Counted from the stretch's first letter, positions 32,455-44,023 are shown. The stretch: DNA of 59,091 nt from Amycolatopsis keratiniphila subsp. keratiniphila (GCF_001620365.2 NZ_LQMT02000011.1:4968-64058), one strand, 5' to 3'. The notes: a model not told the origin generated them from the letters alone. Made by a program: numbers and translations.

Positions 32455-33072
32455 GTGCAAGCACGTAAACTCGCCGTCGAGGGCGCGCTCGAATTCACCC
32501 CGCGCGTCTTTCCGGACGACAGGGGCCTGTTCCTCTCGCCGTTCCAGGAGGAAGCGTTCGCCGAGGCGCACGGCGGCCCGCTCTTCCCCGTGGCGCAGAC
32601 GAACCACAGTGTGTCCAAACGCGGTGTGGTGCGCGGTGTCCACTACACCGTGACCCCGCCGGGGATCGCGAAGTACGTCTACTGTGCCCGCGGCAAGGCC
32701 CTGGACATCGTGGTCGACATCCGGGTCGGCTCGCCCACGTTCGGGAAATGGGACTCGGTCCTGATGGACCAGGAGACCCACCGGACGATGTACTTCCCCG
32801 TCGGTGTCGGCCACGCCTTCGTCGCGCTCGAGGACGACACCGTCATGTCGTACATGCTCTCCGGGGGCTACGTGCCGGAGAACGAACTCGCTCTTTCCGC
32901 GCTGGACCCCGCCTTGGGCCTGCCCATCGGCTCCGGCGTCGACCCGATCCTGTCCGACCGGGACCAGGTGGCCATCACGCTCGCGGAGGCGCAGCGGCAG
33001 GGCCTGCTGCCGGACTACGCCACCAGCCGCGAGATCGAGCGGCGGCTGACCGGAGTGCCGCTTTCGGCCTGA
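32455..33072 (+). CDS. evaD: TDP-sugar 5-epimerase (EvaD-like)
   Basis: This 205-residue cupin-type epimerase of the RmlC family closely matches chloroeremomycin EvaD as I recall it (VQARKLAVEGALEFTPRVF, VRGVHYTVTPPG, VGVGHAFVALEDDTVMSYML). It inverts C-5 to give the L-sugar. The catalytic His is in RGVHY. GTG 32455 was chosen because GCAGGAGTAG lies just upstream and the N-terminus then aligns with EvaD. It is last in the sugar operon and is followed by a perfect hairpin. Confidence 0.93.
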   Translation: MQARKLAVEGALEFTPRVFPDDRGLFLSPFQEEAFAEAHGGPLFPVAQTNHSVSKRGVVRGVHYTVTPPGIAKYVYCARGKALDIVVDIRVGSPTFGKWDSVLMDQETHRTMYFPVGVGHAFVALEDDTVMSYMLSGGYVPENELALSALDPALGLPIGSGVDPILSDRDQVAITLAEAQRQGLLPDYATSREIERRLTGVPLSA

Positions 33073-33079
33073 TTTCCTT

Positions 33080-33124
33080 GTCCGTGAAGGACTCCTGAGG
33101 TCCCTCAAGGAGTCCTTCACGGAC
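33080..33124. terminator. 17-bp perfect hairpin ending the sugar operon
   Basis: GTCCGTGAAGGACTCCT and its exact complement flank 11 bases, starting 8 bases after the evaD stop. It belongs to the same CCGTGAAGG family as the hairpin at 48380 and the half element at the window's right end. Confidence 0.75.
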
Positions 33125-33160
33125 CGAACCAGCACACGAGACGAGAGAAAGGTGAGGTCG

Positions 33161-33229
33161 ATGCGCGCCGCGCGGTACAAGCAGCTGCTCCGGAGCAAAT
33201 TGAGAACATGGGGATGGATGTATCGATGA
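33161..33229 (+). CDS. Possible 22-residue leader peptide upstream of dpgA
   Basis: An ATG preceded by a good site (gaaaggtgagg, 33148-33158) opens a 22-codon frame. It contains several basic residues and ends RTWGWMYR. Its stop overlaps an internal in-frame ATG of dpgA at 33226 (ATGA), the same overlap used at dpgA-B. It could couple or attenuate dpgA translation. It is too short for coding statistics, so this rests only on the ribosome site and the overlap. Confidence 0.4.
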   Translation: MRAARYKQLLRSKLRTWGWMYR

Positions 33230-34319
33230 CTGCCCTGGCCGAAACCACCGCGGACCTTTCCGTCCACAATGGATTGACCGAGATCACCCGATTCGCCGGC
33301 GTCGGCACCGCGGTGTCCGAGTCGTCCTACTCGCAGTCCGAGCTGCTCGAAATCCTCGACATCGAGGATCCGAAGATCCGCTCGGTCTTCCTGAACAGCG
33401 CCATCGACCGGCGTTTCCTCACCCTGCCGCCGGAGGGTACCGGCGGCGCCCGCGCGGCCGAGCCGCAGGGCGACCTCCTCGACAAGCACAAGAAGATCGC
33501 CGTCGACATGGGTTGCCGTGCCTTGGAAGCCTGCCTGAAAACGGCCGGAGCGACGCTTTCGGATCTGCGTCACCTGTGCTGTGTCACCTCGACCGGGTTC
33601 CTGACGCCCGGCCTGAGCGCGCTCGTCATCCGGGAAATGGGCATCGACCCGCATTGCAGCCGCTCGGATATCGTGGGCATGGGCTGTAACGCCGGTCTCA
33701 ACGCGCTCAACGTGGTCGCGGGCTGGTCCGCGGCGCATCCCGGCGAACTCGGCGTCGTCCTGTGCAGCGAGGCGTGTTCCGCCGCCTACGCGCTGGACGG
33801 CACGATGCGGACCGCGGTGGTCAACAGTCTTTTCGGCGACGGATCCGCGGCGCTCGCGGTCGTCTCCGGTGACGGGCGCGTGCCGGGTCCGCGCGTCCTG
33901 AAATTCGCCAGCTACATCATCACCGACGCGGTCGACGCGATGCGCTACGACTGGGACCGTGACCAGGACCGGTTCAGTTTCTTCCTCGACCCGCAGATCC
34001 CCTACGTGGTCGGCGCGCACGCCGAAATCGTCATCGACCGGCTTCTGTCCGGGACGGGCCTGCGCCGCAGCGACATCGGCCACTGGCTGGTGCATTCGGG
34101 CGGGAAGAAGGTGATCGACGCCGTCGTCGTCAACCTCGGCCTGAGCCGGTACGACGTGCGCCACACCACCGGTGTGCTCCGCGACTACGGGAACCTCTCC
34201 AGCGGCTCCTTCCTCTTCTCCTACGAGCGGCTCGCCGACGAAGACGTCGCCCGTCCGGGGGACTACGGCGTGCTCATGACCATGGGGCCCGGCTCCACGA
34301 TCGAAATGGCGCTTATCCA

Positions 34320-34326
<7 letters not shown>
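33208..34326 (+). CDS. dpgA: Type III polyketide synthase for 3,5-dihydroxyphenylacetyl-CoA
   Basis: This 372-residue chalcone synthase-like enzyme condenses four malonyl-CoA units toward 3,5-dihydroxyphenylacetyl-CoA. The active-site Cys is in DIVGMGCNAGLNAL, with His in WLVHSGGKKVID and Asn in YGNLSSGS. Two starts are possible: ATG 33208 (MGMDVSMTAL), which has GGAG 12 bases upstream, or ATG 33226, which overlaps the stop of the small upstream ORF and has GGGGATGG nearby. The outer start is listed. It leads the dpgABCD operon, in which each junction overlaps by a few bases. Confidence 0.94.
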
Positions 34327-36981
<2,655 letters not shown>

Positions 36982-37152
36982 ATCCGGGTTGGACCGTTGT
37001 TCCGCGTGGCGGATGGTGGAAGATTCGGCGTAAGAGAATTCTCGCTCGAGTAAATGCCGGGCCTGCTTCTTAGTTCACCCGAGACCGCCGGCCGGGCCGG
37101 GAAAACCCGGCTTTCCCGCCCCCGGTGCCGGCAGAAACCCTGGATATCTGTG

Positions 37153-38229
37153 ATGACAACCATCGCCACGGTCGAACTCGACAACCAGCGCATCGACCGG
37201 ATGGTCCCGCTGGTCACTCCCGCCCTGCTGCACCACGAACTGCCGCTCAGCGCGACCGCGGCCGACACGGTCCGCCAAGGCAGGGAAAACGTCCTCCGCG
37301 TCCTCGACGGCACGGACGACCGGCTGCTCGTGATCGCCGGGCCCTGCTCGATCCACGATCCCGCCGCGGCACTCGAATACGCCGACCGGCTCGCCGCCAT
37401 GGCGGACCGGTTCGCCGACGAACTCCTGATCGTCATGCGCGTGTACTTCGAAAAGCCCCGCACGGTCGGCGGCTGGAAGGGACTCATCAACGATCCGCAC
37501 CTCGACGGCACCGGCGACGTCAACCGAGGGCTGCGCATCGCGAGGGACCTGCTGCTCGAACTCGCCGAGGGCGGCCTGCCCGCCGCGTGCGAATGGCTGG
37601 ACACCACGATCCCGGCGTACCTCGCCGACACCGTCTCGTGGGGCGCGATCGGCGCGCGCACCGTGGAAAGCCAGAACCACCGCATGCTGGCCAGCGGTCT
37701 GTCCATGCCGGTCGGTTTCAAGAACCGCCGCGACGGCGACGTCACCGTCGCGGTCGACGCGATCCGCGCCGCCGAGGCCCGGCACGTCGTCCCCGGCGTC
37801 GACCCCAGCGGGCTGCCCGCGATCCTGCACACCGTCGGCAACCCGGACTGTCACCTCGTGCTGCGCGGCGGCAACAGCGCGCCGAACCACAACCCGGCGT
37901 CCGTCCGCGCGGCGCTCACCACACTGCAGAACGCGGGCCTGCCCCGCCGGGTCGTGATCGACGCCAGCCACGACAACAGCCGCAAGGACCACCTCCGGCA
38001 GGCCGTCGTCGCGGGTCAGATCGCCGAACAGGTCAAGAACGGCCAGCGCGGCATCGTCGGCGTCATGCTCGAATCCAACCTCCAGGCGGGCCGCCAGGAC
38101 CTCCACCCCGACCGGCCGCTCACCTACGGCCAGTCCATCACCGATGCCTGCATCGACCTCGCCGCCACCCAAGAGGTCCTGCAGACCCTCGCCACGGCCA
38201 CCGCCACCCGCCGCTCCGGATTGCGGTGA
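37153..38229 (+). CDS. dahp: 3-Deoxy-7-phosphoheptulonate (DAHP) synthase, AroF/G/H type
   Basis: This 358-residue class I DAHP synthase condenses phosphoenolpyruvate and erythrose 4-phosphate at the head of the shikimate pathway. Motifs include VIAGPCSIHDPAAALEYA, MRVYFEKPRTVGGWKG, SQNHRMLASGLSMPVGFKN and DASHDNSRKDH. Extra copies are common in glycopeptide clusters, where they raise the supply of tyrosine and hydroxyphenylpyruvate. ATG 37153 was chosen; GTG 37150 directly before it is equally possible. It marks the right end of the recognisable cluster. Confidence 0.93.
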   Translation: MTTIATVELDNQRIDRMVPLVTPALLHHELPLSATAADTVRQGRENVLRVLDGTDDRLLVIAGPCSIHDPAAALEYADRLAAMADRFADELLIVMRVYFEKPRTVGGWKGLINDPHLDGTGDVNRGLRIARDLLLELAEGGLPAACEWLDTTIPAYLADTVSWGAIGARTVESQNHRMLASGLSMPVGFKNRRDGDVTVAVDAIRAAEARHVVPGVDPSGLPAILHTVGNPDCHLVLRGGNSAPNHNPASVRAALTTLQNAGLPRRVVIDASHDNSRKDHLRQAVVAGQIAEQVKNGQRGIVGVMLESNLQAGRQDLHPDRPLTYGQSITDACIDLAATQEVLQTLATATATRRSGLR

Positions 38230-38246
38230 AGTCGTGTTCGCCCTCC

Positions 38247-38303
38247 AATCACGCGAGATCGCTCTTCAATCACGCGAGATCGTTCTTCAATCACGCGAGA
38301 TCG
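38247..38303. repeat. Three tandem 21-bp repeats (AATCACGCGAGATCG core)
   Basis: The 15-base core starts at 38247, 38268 and 38289, an exact 21-bp period, and a decayed fourth copy follows near 38309. It fills the space between the convergent DAHP synthase gene and the HxlR gene. The core is shared with the repeats at 44440-44533. Confidence 0.75.
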
Positions 38304-38705
38304 CTATCCGATCACGTCGGCGCAGGTCATCGCGGCGTTCGGCGCCGCGTCGCCCCGCGTGCGTTCGAGATGTGCCTCGCCCCAGACCCTGACCCCTTCG
38401 ACGACCGGCAGAACCGTTGCGCCGTAAGGAGTGAGCCGGTAGATGACGCGCGCCGGGACCGGCCCGGTGACCACGCGTTCGACGAGTCCGTCGGCTTCGA
38501 GTTCGCGGAGCTGCTCGGCCAGCACCTTGGGCGTGATGGGGGCGCCCCGGCGGCGGAGACCGGCGAAATGGGACTCGCCGTGGGCGAGCCAGTACAGCAG
38601 CGTCAGTTTCCATTTCCCGCCGATCGCGGCGAACGCCGCGGCCATCGGACAGCCGGGCAGCGGGTTGGGACGGGGAAGGTTACCCAGAGGTGCCTTCTTG
38701 TTCAT
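38304..38705 (-). CDS. HxlR-family transcriptional regulator
   Basis: This 133-residue winged-helix protein has the family signature: CPMAAAFAAIGGKWKLTLLYWLAHGESHFAGLRR in shortened form (WKLTLLYWL, HFAGLRR), then PITPKVLAEQLRELEADGLVERV and YRLTPYG. A Cys lies near the N-terminus, as in redox- or electrophile-sensing members. It is divergent from the secreted protein gene at 38734 with only 28 bp between starts, so it probably controls that gene and itself. Confidence 0.88.
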   Translation of the reverse strand: MNKKAPLGNLPRPNPLPGCPMAAAFAAIGGKWKLTLLYWLAHGESHFAGLRRRGAPITPKVLAEQLRELEADGLVERVVTGPVPARVIYRLTPYGATVLPVVEGVRVWGEAHLERTRGDAAPNAAMTCADVIG

Positions 38706-38733
38706 GACCGTTCTCCGCTCGGATAGTCGGACC

Positions 38734-39300
38734 ATGACCGTGCCATACAAACGAATCCTGACAGTGGGTCTTTCGGCCCTGATGCTGATCGCGACGGTGG
38801 CGTCGGGCGACGCGTCGACCTCGGGCACCGATCCCCAGCGGGCGTTCGACTGGGAGATCGGCACCTGGCGCTCCACGGTGCGGGTGCTCGCCGAGCCGCT
38901 GTCGGAATCCGCGGACCAGTGGCTCCAGTTCGCGGGCACCAGCACCGTCCGTCCGCTCATGGACCGGCGGGCGAACGCCCTCGAATTCGAGGTTTCGGGC
39001 CCCGACGGGCGGATCGACGCGCTCAACCTGCGGCTGTACGAACCGCAGGCGCAGCGGTGGAGCCTGACCTTCGTCAACATGCGCGACGGTCTGCTCACCC
39101 CGTCGGTCCGCGGCGGGTTCCGTGACGGCGTCGGCGAGTTCCACGGCGACGACCAGCTCGGCGGCCGTCCGATCAAGGTGCGTTTCCTCGTCTTCCGGCA
39201 AGGCCCGGACGAAGCGCGGTTCGAGCAGGCGTTCTCCGCCGACGGCGGGACGACCTGGGAGACGAACTGGGTCGCTGTGGATCGCCGGGTCCGCTGGTGA
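38734..39300 (+). CDS. Secreted protein of unknown function
   Basis: This 188-residue protein has an N-terminal signal peptide (YKRILTVGLSALMLIATVASGDAS). The mature part starts FDWEIGTWRST, a pattern seen in DUF1579-like and similar beta-barrel proteins of unknown role, and contains LDWE-type aromatic and Arg residues throughout. ATG 38734 was chosen over an upstream in-frame start because it gives a clean signal peptide. It is divergent from an HxlR regulator and followed by a hairpin at 39330. Confidence 0.65.
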   Translation: MTVPYKRILTVGLSALMLIATVASGDASTSGTDPQRAFDWEIGTWRSTVRVLAEPLSESADQWLQFAGTSTVRPLMDRRANALEFEVSGPDGRIDALNLRLYEPQAQRWSLTFVNMRDGLLTPSVRGGFRDGVGEFHGDDQLGGRPIKVRFLVFRQGPDEARFEQAFSADGGTTWETNWVAVDRRVRW

Positions 39301-39329
39301 GGCTTCGGCGCGGCGGGTGGTGAGTAGGA

Positions 39330-39360
39330 AGGATTCGGGACACTCAACGTCCCAAATCCT
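39330..39360. terminator. Hairpin after the secreted protein gene
   Basis: AGGATTCGGGAC and GTCCCAAATCCT pair with one mismatch around 7 bases, about 30 bp after the stop codon. Confidence 0.5.
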
Positions 39361-39502
39361 CCACACTCGACCGTGCCGCGGCGAGCGTGCGAATCACATT
39401 CGCCCTGATCGGGCGCGGGTACGCGAACATCGACCGGTTCCAGCCCGAATCGCCACTCACGACCACCCCTTGTGCGGGGCCGGCCGTTTCGCGTGACTGA
39501 TT

Positions 39503-39586
39503 GGACGACACGCGTGAGCCGATGGACGACTCGCGTGACTGATCGGACGGCACAACGAGTCGTCCCTCTGGACACGCGTGTCGTCC
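39503..39586. repeat. Nested inverted repeat (cruciform-like)
   Basis: An outer perfect 14-bp pair (GGACGACACGCGTG at 39503 and its complement ending at 39586) encloses an inner perfect 10-bp pair (39524-39533 with 39556-39565). Both start GGACGAC and contain CGCGTG-like sequence, so one arm probably duplicated. Confidence 0.6.
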
Positions 39587-39635
39587 CGTTGATCACGCGC
39601 GCCGTCCATCCGCGCACTGCGGTATGAAACGCCAT

Positions 39636-40520
39636 TCACCCTCGACCGACGCCATCCAGCAAAGCCAGGTCCGCCTCGCTCAACCGAAGGCCGCCCGCCG
39701 CGACGTTCTCCGCCAGATGCCCGGGATCGCCGGTCCCGGGAATGGCGAGGACGTGCGCGCCCCGGTGCAGTGTCCAAGCGAGCCGGATCTGCGCCGGGGT
39801 CGCGTCGTGCGCCGCGGCGACCTTCGCGACCTCGGCCTCGCCACGAACCGCCCCGGGCGCGGCTCCCGGAATCGAGGTCGTCACGGCGAAGAACGGCACG
39901 AACGCGATGCCGAGTTCGCCGCACAGGTCGAGCAGGGCGTCGTCCTCGCGGTCGGCCAGGCCGTAGCGGTTCTGCACGCAGACCACGGGGGCGATCGACC
40001 TCGCTTCGGTCAGCTGGTCCGCCATGACGTTGGAGATGCCGAGGTGCCGGATAAGGCCCACCTCGCGCAGCTCCGCCAGCGCGCCGAAATGCTCGGCCAC
40101 CGAGCCGGGCTCCTTGCCCATCGCGGCACCCCAGCGCAGATTGACGACGTCGAGGTGGTCGAGGCCGAGTTGCCGGATGTTCTCCTCGACCTGGCCGCGC
40201 AGCCGGTCCGGCCGGGCGAAGGAGAACTCGCCGTCACGCGACCGGCCCGCGCCGACCTTCGTGGTGATCACGAGGTCTTCGGGGTACGGCTGGAGCGCGG
40301 TGGCGATCAGCTCGTTCGCCGAACGCGTGGGCGTGAAGTAGAAGGAAGCCGTGTCGATGTGGTTGACGCCGAGTTCGATCGCGCGGCGCAGGACGGTGAT
40401 CGCGTCCTCGCGGCTCTTGGGTTTCTCGTCCCAGGGCATCCCGGTCAGCCGCATCGCGCCGAGGCCGAGGCGGTTGACGGTGAGGTCGCCGAGCCGCCAG
40501 GTGTCGTGAAGGTTCGTCAT
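39636..40520 (-). CDS. Aldo/keto reductase
   Basis: This 294-residue NADPH-dependent aldo/keto reductase has the barrel motifs VNRLGLGAMRLTG, HIDTASFYFTPTRS (Asp and Tyr of the active site), the Lys in VITTKVGAG and a cofactor segment LAIPGTGDPGHLAEN. The substrate is unknown; many actinomycete members are general carbonyl reductases. It is divergent from an HTH protein gene at 40609, with 88 bp between starts, so a shared regulatory region is likely. There is no sign of involvement in the antibiotic pathway. Confidence 0.88.
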   Translation of the reverse strand: MTNLHDTWRLGDLTVNRLGLGAMRLTGMPWDEKPKSREDAITVLRRAIELGVNHIDTASFYFTPTRSANELIATALQPYPEDLVITTKVGAGRSRDGEFSFARPDRLRGQVEENIRQLGLDHLDVVNLRWGAAMGKEPGSVAEHFGALAELREVGLIRHLGISNVMADQLTEARSIAPVVCVQNRYGLADREDDALLDLCGELGIAFVPFFAVTTSIPGAAPGAVRGEAEVAKVAAAHDATPAQIRLAWTLHRGAHVLAIPGTGDPGHLAENVAAGGLRLSEADLALLDGVGRG

Positions 40521-40608
40521 ATCCCTCAGCGTCGTGACGCGCCCGCTCGTAGTCAGAAAATGGCAACAAGCTGCCACCCGGTCGCGCGGCTGGGGCAGTA
40601 TCGGTGTC

Positions 40609-41256
40609 ATGCGGACGAGTGATGCGGTGACGATCGTGCGCGGCGAGGAGGAGCTGTTCCGCCGCGTCGGGCACCTGTTCTCGACCGTGACGGACATGGC
40701 GTGCGCGGCCAACGACCTCGCGACCTGGGTCGCCGCCCACGGAGCCGGCGAGCTCGCCGAGCGCAGGGCGGGCCAGGTCCGGATCCGCAAGATCTACCGG
40801 GCGGGCCTGTTGCTCGACCCGGGGTCCGCGCAGGAGCTGGCGAGCATCCGCGACCGGCACGGAGCCCAGGTCCGCATCTCCACCGAGGACCTCAACGAGA
40901 CGATCGTCATGGACGGCAGACTCGTCATCCTCGCCGGTGACCTCACCGCCGGGCAGCGCGGCTACAGCGTCATCACCCAGCCCGAAACCGTGCAGGGCGT
41001 GATGTCGCTGTTCGAGGCGGCGTGGCGATCGGCGACCGATCTCGCCGTCTTCGACGCGCGGGTGTCCGAGATCCGGCGGCTCGCGCCCGCGGTGCTGGAC
41101 CTGCTCGGCAGCGGCGTCAAGGACGAAGCCGCCGCCCGGACCCTCGGCCTCGGCGTGCGGACCTATCGGCGCCGGGTGGCCGAACTGATGGCCGCCCTCG
41201 GCGCCGAGTCCCGCTTCCAGGCCGGAGTCCGGGCGCGCGAGCTCGGCTTGGTCTAG
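40609..41256 (+). CDS. LuxR-type helix-turn-helix regulator
   Basis: This 215-residue protein has a C-terminal LuxR-like DNA-binding domain (LDLLGSGVKDEAAARTLGLGVRTYRRRVAEL in shortened form: AAARTLGLGVRTYRRRV). The N-terminal part resembles the TrmB/phospholipase-D-like sensor fold found in similar actinomycete regulators (RIRKIYRAGLLLDPGS, VILAGDLTAGQRGYSVI). It is divergent from the aldo/keto reductase gene, its likely target. Its 3' end overlaps the convergent ADP-ribosylglycohydrolase gene by 4 bases. Confidence 0.75.
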   Translation: MRTSDAVTIVRGEEELFRRVGHLFSTVTDMACAANDLATWVAAHGAGELAERRAGQVRIRKIYRAGLLLDPGSAQELASIRDRHGAQVRISTEDLNETIVMDGRLVILAGDLTAGQRGYSVITQPETVQGVMSLFEAAWRSATDLAVFDARVSEIRRLAPAVLDLLGSGVKDEAAARTLGLGVRTYRRRVAELMAALGAESRFQAGVRARELGLV

Positions 41257-42137
41257 ACGCCCGCCCAGTCCGGCAGCGGTTCGCAGGTCTCCCGCCAGGA
41301 CAGCGGCAGGCCCTCGATACCGACTCGGGTCGCGACGATGCCGCCGACGATGGCGCACGTGGTGTCGACGTCGCCACCGGCGGCCGCCGTGGTCCAGAAG
41401 GCCTTCTCGTAGTCGTCGAGGTAGTGGGCCGCGACCCACAGGGTGAACGGCACCGTGTCGTGAGCGCCGGTGTGGCTGCCGTTGCCCAGCTCCCGGGCGG
41501 CGGTCTCGGCCGAGGGCTCGCCGACCAGGCGGAGGGCGGCTCGGACACCGTCGTGCACGCGGCCCGGCGGCACCCGCCGCAGCACCTGGCCGAGGAAGTC
41601 CTCCGGTGACGGCGGGTCCGGGGTGGCGGCCAGCGAGGCGGCGACCGCCACCGCGATCGCGCCGGCCACCCCGTCCGGATGGGTGTGGGTCACCTCGGCC
41701 GAAAGCGCGGCCTGACGCGCGGCCTCGTCGGGCTCGCCGCCGAACCAGGCACCGAGCGGCGCGACGCGCATCGCCGCGCCGTTGCCCCAGGAACCCTGCC
41801 CGTCGAACAGATCCGCGACCAGTTCACGCCACGAGCCGCCCTCGCGGACGAGCCGCAGCAACCGGTTCATGGACGGGCCGTAGCCGCGATCGAAGTCGTG
41901 GTGCGTCGCGAAGCTCGCGGCGAGCAGGTCCTGGTCGATGTGGCCGCCCCGGTCGAGGACGGCGAAAACGGAGCACGCCATTTCGGCGTCGTCGGTCCAT
42001 TGCCACGGGCCGGGCGGTGGTTGCCGCCGCACCCAGTGGTCGCGATTTCCGGGGACGAAGAACTGGGAACCCAGCGCGTCGCCGAGGGCCAAGCCGTACA
42101 GGGAGTTCAAGGCGCGAGTGCGCCGATCGATGGTCAT
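41253..42137 (-). CDS. ADP-ribosylglycohydrolase family protein
   Basis: This 294-residue protein of the DraG/ARH family hydrolyses ADP-ribose from proteins or small molecules. Metal-binding segments WTDDAEMACSV, GNGAAMRVAPLGAW and GGDVDTTCAIVGGIVATR are recognisable, though the usual DTDT reads DVDTTC. The start ATG at 42137 (MTIDRRTRALNSLYGLALGDALG) is at the family N-terminus; an in-frame ATG 18 codons-equivalent bases earlier (42155) adds only six residues. No toxin partner lies beside it. Confidence 0.88.
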   Translation of the reverse strand: MTIDRRTRALNSLYGLALGDALGSQFFVPGNRDHWVRRQPPPGPWQWTDDAEMACSVFAVLDRGGHIDQDLLAASFATHHDFDRGYGPSMNRLLRLVREGGSWRELVADLFDGQGSWGNGAAMRVAPLGAWFGGEPDEAARQAALSAEVTHTHPDGVAGAIAVAVAASLAATPDPPSPEDFLGQVLRRVPPGRVHDGVRAALRLVGEPSAETAARELGNGSHTGAHDTVPFTLWVAAHYLDDYEKAFWTTAAAGGDVDTTCAIVGGIVATRVGIEGLPLSWRETCEPLPDWAGV

Positions 42138-42384
42138 CGCGGCCCATTCTGGCAAAGCCCCCGACCGGGTGAGCTTCGGCTCTGCCGGTGGGGGCCGGGA
42201 GGGTAGGATCTCCCCGCCGAGGACGCCGTGGAAATCTTCCGGGAACCAACGCGCGGCCGGATGCGTCGGTGTACACGAACGGCGTCATCGCGTTTACGGA
42301 AACGGTGCGCACGCGTGGGTGGGAACTCATAGGGTGCGCGGTAGAGCAATATGGGTCAGGCAAGCACGGGCTGGAGGATCATTC

Positions 42385-42699
42385 ATGACTCGCCGATTCG
42401 ATCCAGAGCAGATCGCCGCGCTGGCCAAGAAGGTCGGCGGGCTCAAGGACGGCTACACCGGCACGGGCAAGGACCTGGGCGACGGCGACCCCGGAGCCGC
42501 TTTCGGCGACCTGAAGAACGCGGCCGGCACGGGGACCACCATCAAGGGTTTCCACCGCGGGGTGAACGCCGAACTGGCGGCCGCCGCGAAGCTCGTCGAC
42601 GCCGCGTCGAACGCGCTGGCCAACGCCGCGCAGCGGATGCGCAACGACGAGGCCGCGGGTGTCGACACCCTCCGCGGCAACGCTCGCGAGCGGGACTGA
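42385..42699 (+). CDS. EspC-like small type VII secretion-associated protein
   Basis: This 104-residue Ala- and Gly-rich helical protein begins MTRRFDPEQIAALAKKVGGL and has the size and helix pattern of EspC/DUF2580-type (ESX-associated) proteins. It has no signal peptide. GGAGG lies 9 bases before the ATG. It is followed 34 bp later by a larger WXG-like protein, so the pair probably forms an ESX-type substrate or chaperone set. No secretion ATPase gene is present in the window. Confidence 0.6.
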   Translation: MTRRFDPEQIAALAKKVGGLKDGYTGTGKDLGDGDPGAAFGDLKNAAGTGTTIKGFHRGVNAELAAAAKLVDAASNALANAAQRMRNDEAAGVDTLRGNARERD

Positions 42700-42733
42700 T
42701 CGGACTGAAGACGGGAACCAGGGGGATTTACCG

Positions 42734-43945
42734 ATGACCACCGCGGAGCGGAATCCGAGCACGCTCGACGACCCGTCGCACGACCGCCCGAAGTCGCTGG
42801 ACGCCATCGACAAGCACGCCCAGCAGACGCAGAAGCTCAACTCGGGCGCGGTCAACGACCAGGCCAGGAAGGTCGGCGGAGCCGCAACCAGGGCCAACGA
42901 CCTCGGCGACGACCTCAAGGTCTTCCGCGAGGACGTCCTGCGCCACTGGGAAGGCAAGGACGCCGACGCCGTCGCCGACCACCTCGAAAAGCTCGGCAAG
43001 GCCAGCTACAAGGTCAGCGACAAGGCCGAGGCCGCCAAGAACATCCTGCAGCGCGTGTCGGAGATCCTGGACGAGGTCAAGAAGAAGGTCGCACAGCTCG
43101 CCCAGGAAGCCAACGACAAGGACGCGGACAACCGGAAGCTGATCGACGCGGCACGCCGCCGGAAGAACAGCTCCGAGGACGACAACGAGATCGCCGCGGC
43201 CGCGTCGGACATCGAGCGGCTCCGGACGCTCAACGAGAAGGACTCGAACGGCAAGAAGGACGAGATCGAGAAGGCGCTGGACGACGCCGAGAAGCAGATC
43301 GACGATCTCCTCAAGCCACTCGGCCTGGAGATCGAAGGCGGTTTCATCGAGCTCATCCCCGCCGACGACGGCCAGACCACGGCGTCGAGCGTCAACGCGA
43401 AGCCGGTCAACTCCAACCTCAGCAGCACTCCCAGCTACGGCGGGGGAGACGGCGGCGGTGGTGGAGGCGGCGGTGGTGGCGGTGGTGGCCCCGCCGGAGT
43501 GCCGGGCGACGGCAGGCCCGCCAAGCCGATCGACGCCCGCGGCGACAACCCGGCGAAGATCGCGGAGCAGTTCCTCGGCCGCAACGCCGGCGACCTCAAG
43601 GGCAGCGGTGAGCTCCCCGCCATGCAGTCGTGGGTGCCCAACAACGTCAACTGCGCGAACTTCGTTTCCGGCTGTCTCGAGGCGGCGGGCCTGATCGACA
43701 AGGGGCAGGCCAGTGCCTCGGTCGCGGGCCTGACGGCCAACCTCGAAGCGGACGGCTGGCGGTCGGTGCCGCTTTCCGAAGCGAAACCCGGCGACGTGGT
43801 GATCTCGAACAACGGCGGGCACGTCGTGCTGTACGCGGGCGATGGCCAGTTCATCGGCTCGAACAACGTCAACCCCGACGGTTCGCAGAGGATCAGCATG
43901 GGCGGCGGTGGCGGCCTCGTGAAGATCCTCACCCCGCCGACCTGA
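42734..43945 (+). CDS. WXG100-like protein with glycine linker and C-terminal CHAP/NlpC-like domain
   Basis: This 403-residue protein has a helical, highly charged N-terminal part with HWEGKDADAVADHL at about residue 77, which recalls the Trp-x-Gly turn of WXG100/LXG proteins. A coiled-coil region (about 90-200) and a glycine run (12 or more Gly near 245) follow. The C-terminal domain has NCANFVSGCLEAAG and GGHVVLYAGDGQFIGSNN, the Cys-His arrangement of CHAP or NlpC/P60 cysteine peptidases that cut cell walls. No signal peptide is present, which fits type VII export. The start ATG has ggggga upstream. Confidence 0.68.
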   Translation: MTTAERNPSTLDDPSHDRPKSLDAIDKHAQQTQKLNSGAVNDQARKVGGAATRANDLGDDLKVFREDVLRHWEGKDADAVADHLEKLGKASYKVSDKAEAAKNILQRVSEILDEVKKKVAQLAQEANDKDADNRKLIDAARRRKNSSEDDNEIAAAASDIERLRTLNEKDSNGKKDEIEKALDDAEKQIDDLLKPLGLEIEGGFIELIPADDGQTTASSVNAKPVNSNLSSTPSYGGGDGGGGGGGGGGGGGPAGVPGDGRPAKPIDARGDNPAKIAEQFLGRNAGDLKGSGELPAMQSWVPNNVNCANFVSGCLEAAGLIDKGQASASVAGLTANLEADGWRSVPLSEAKPGDVVISNNGGHVVLYAGDGQFIGSNNVNPDGSQRISMGGGGGLVKILTPPT

Positions 43946-44023
43946 TCCGACAGAACGCCGTAGCAGCACCGGGCAGGCGGACGCGATCATTCGCGTCGCC
44001 GCCCGCCAGTGGGAGGTAGCTTG

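Larger units (their letters stand above)
39301..39635. other. Gene-free convergent spacer rich in inverted repeats
   Basis: The 335 bp between the secreted protein gene and the aldo/keto reductase gene contain one terminator-like hairpin and one nested inverted repeat, listed separately. I see no coding sequence. Confidence 0.6.

Noticed and set aside
38247..38303. Tandem repeats as a CRISPR array
   Set aside because: The period is only 21 bp, so there is no room for spacers, and no cas genes are nearby.
43440..43488. Glycine-rich run as a sequencing or assembly error
   Set aside because: The reading frame continues intact through it into a well-formed catalytic domain, and codons for Gly vary.
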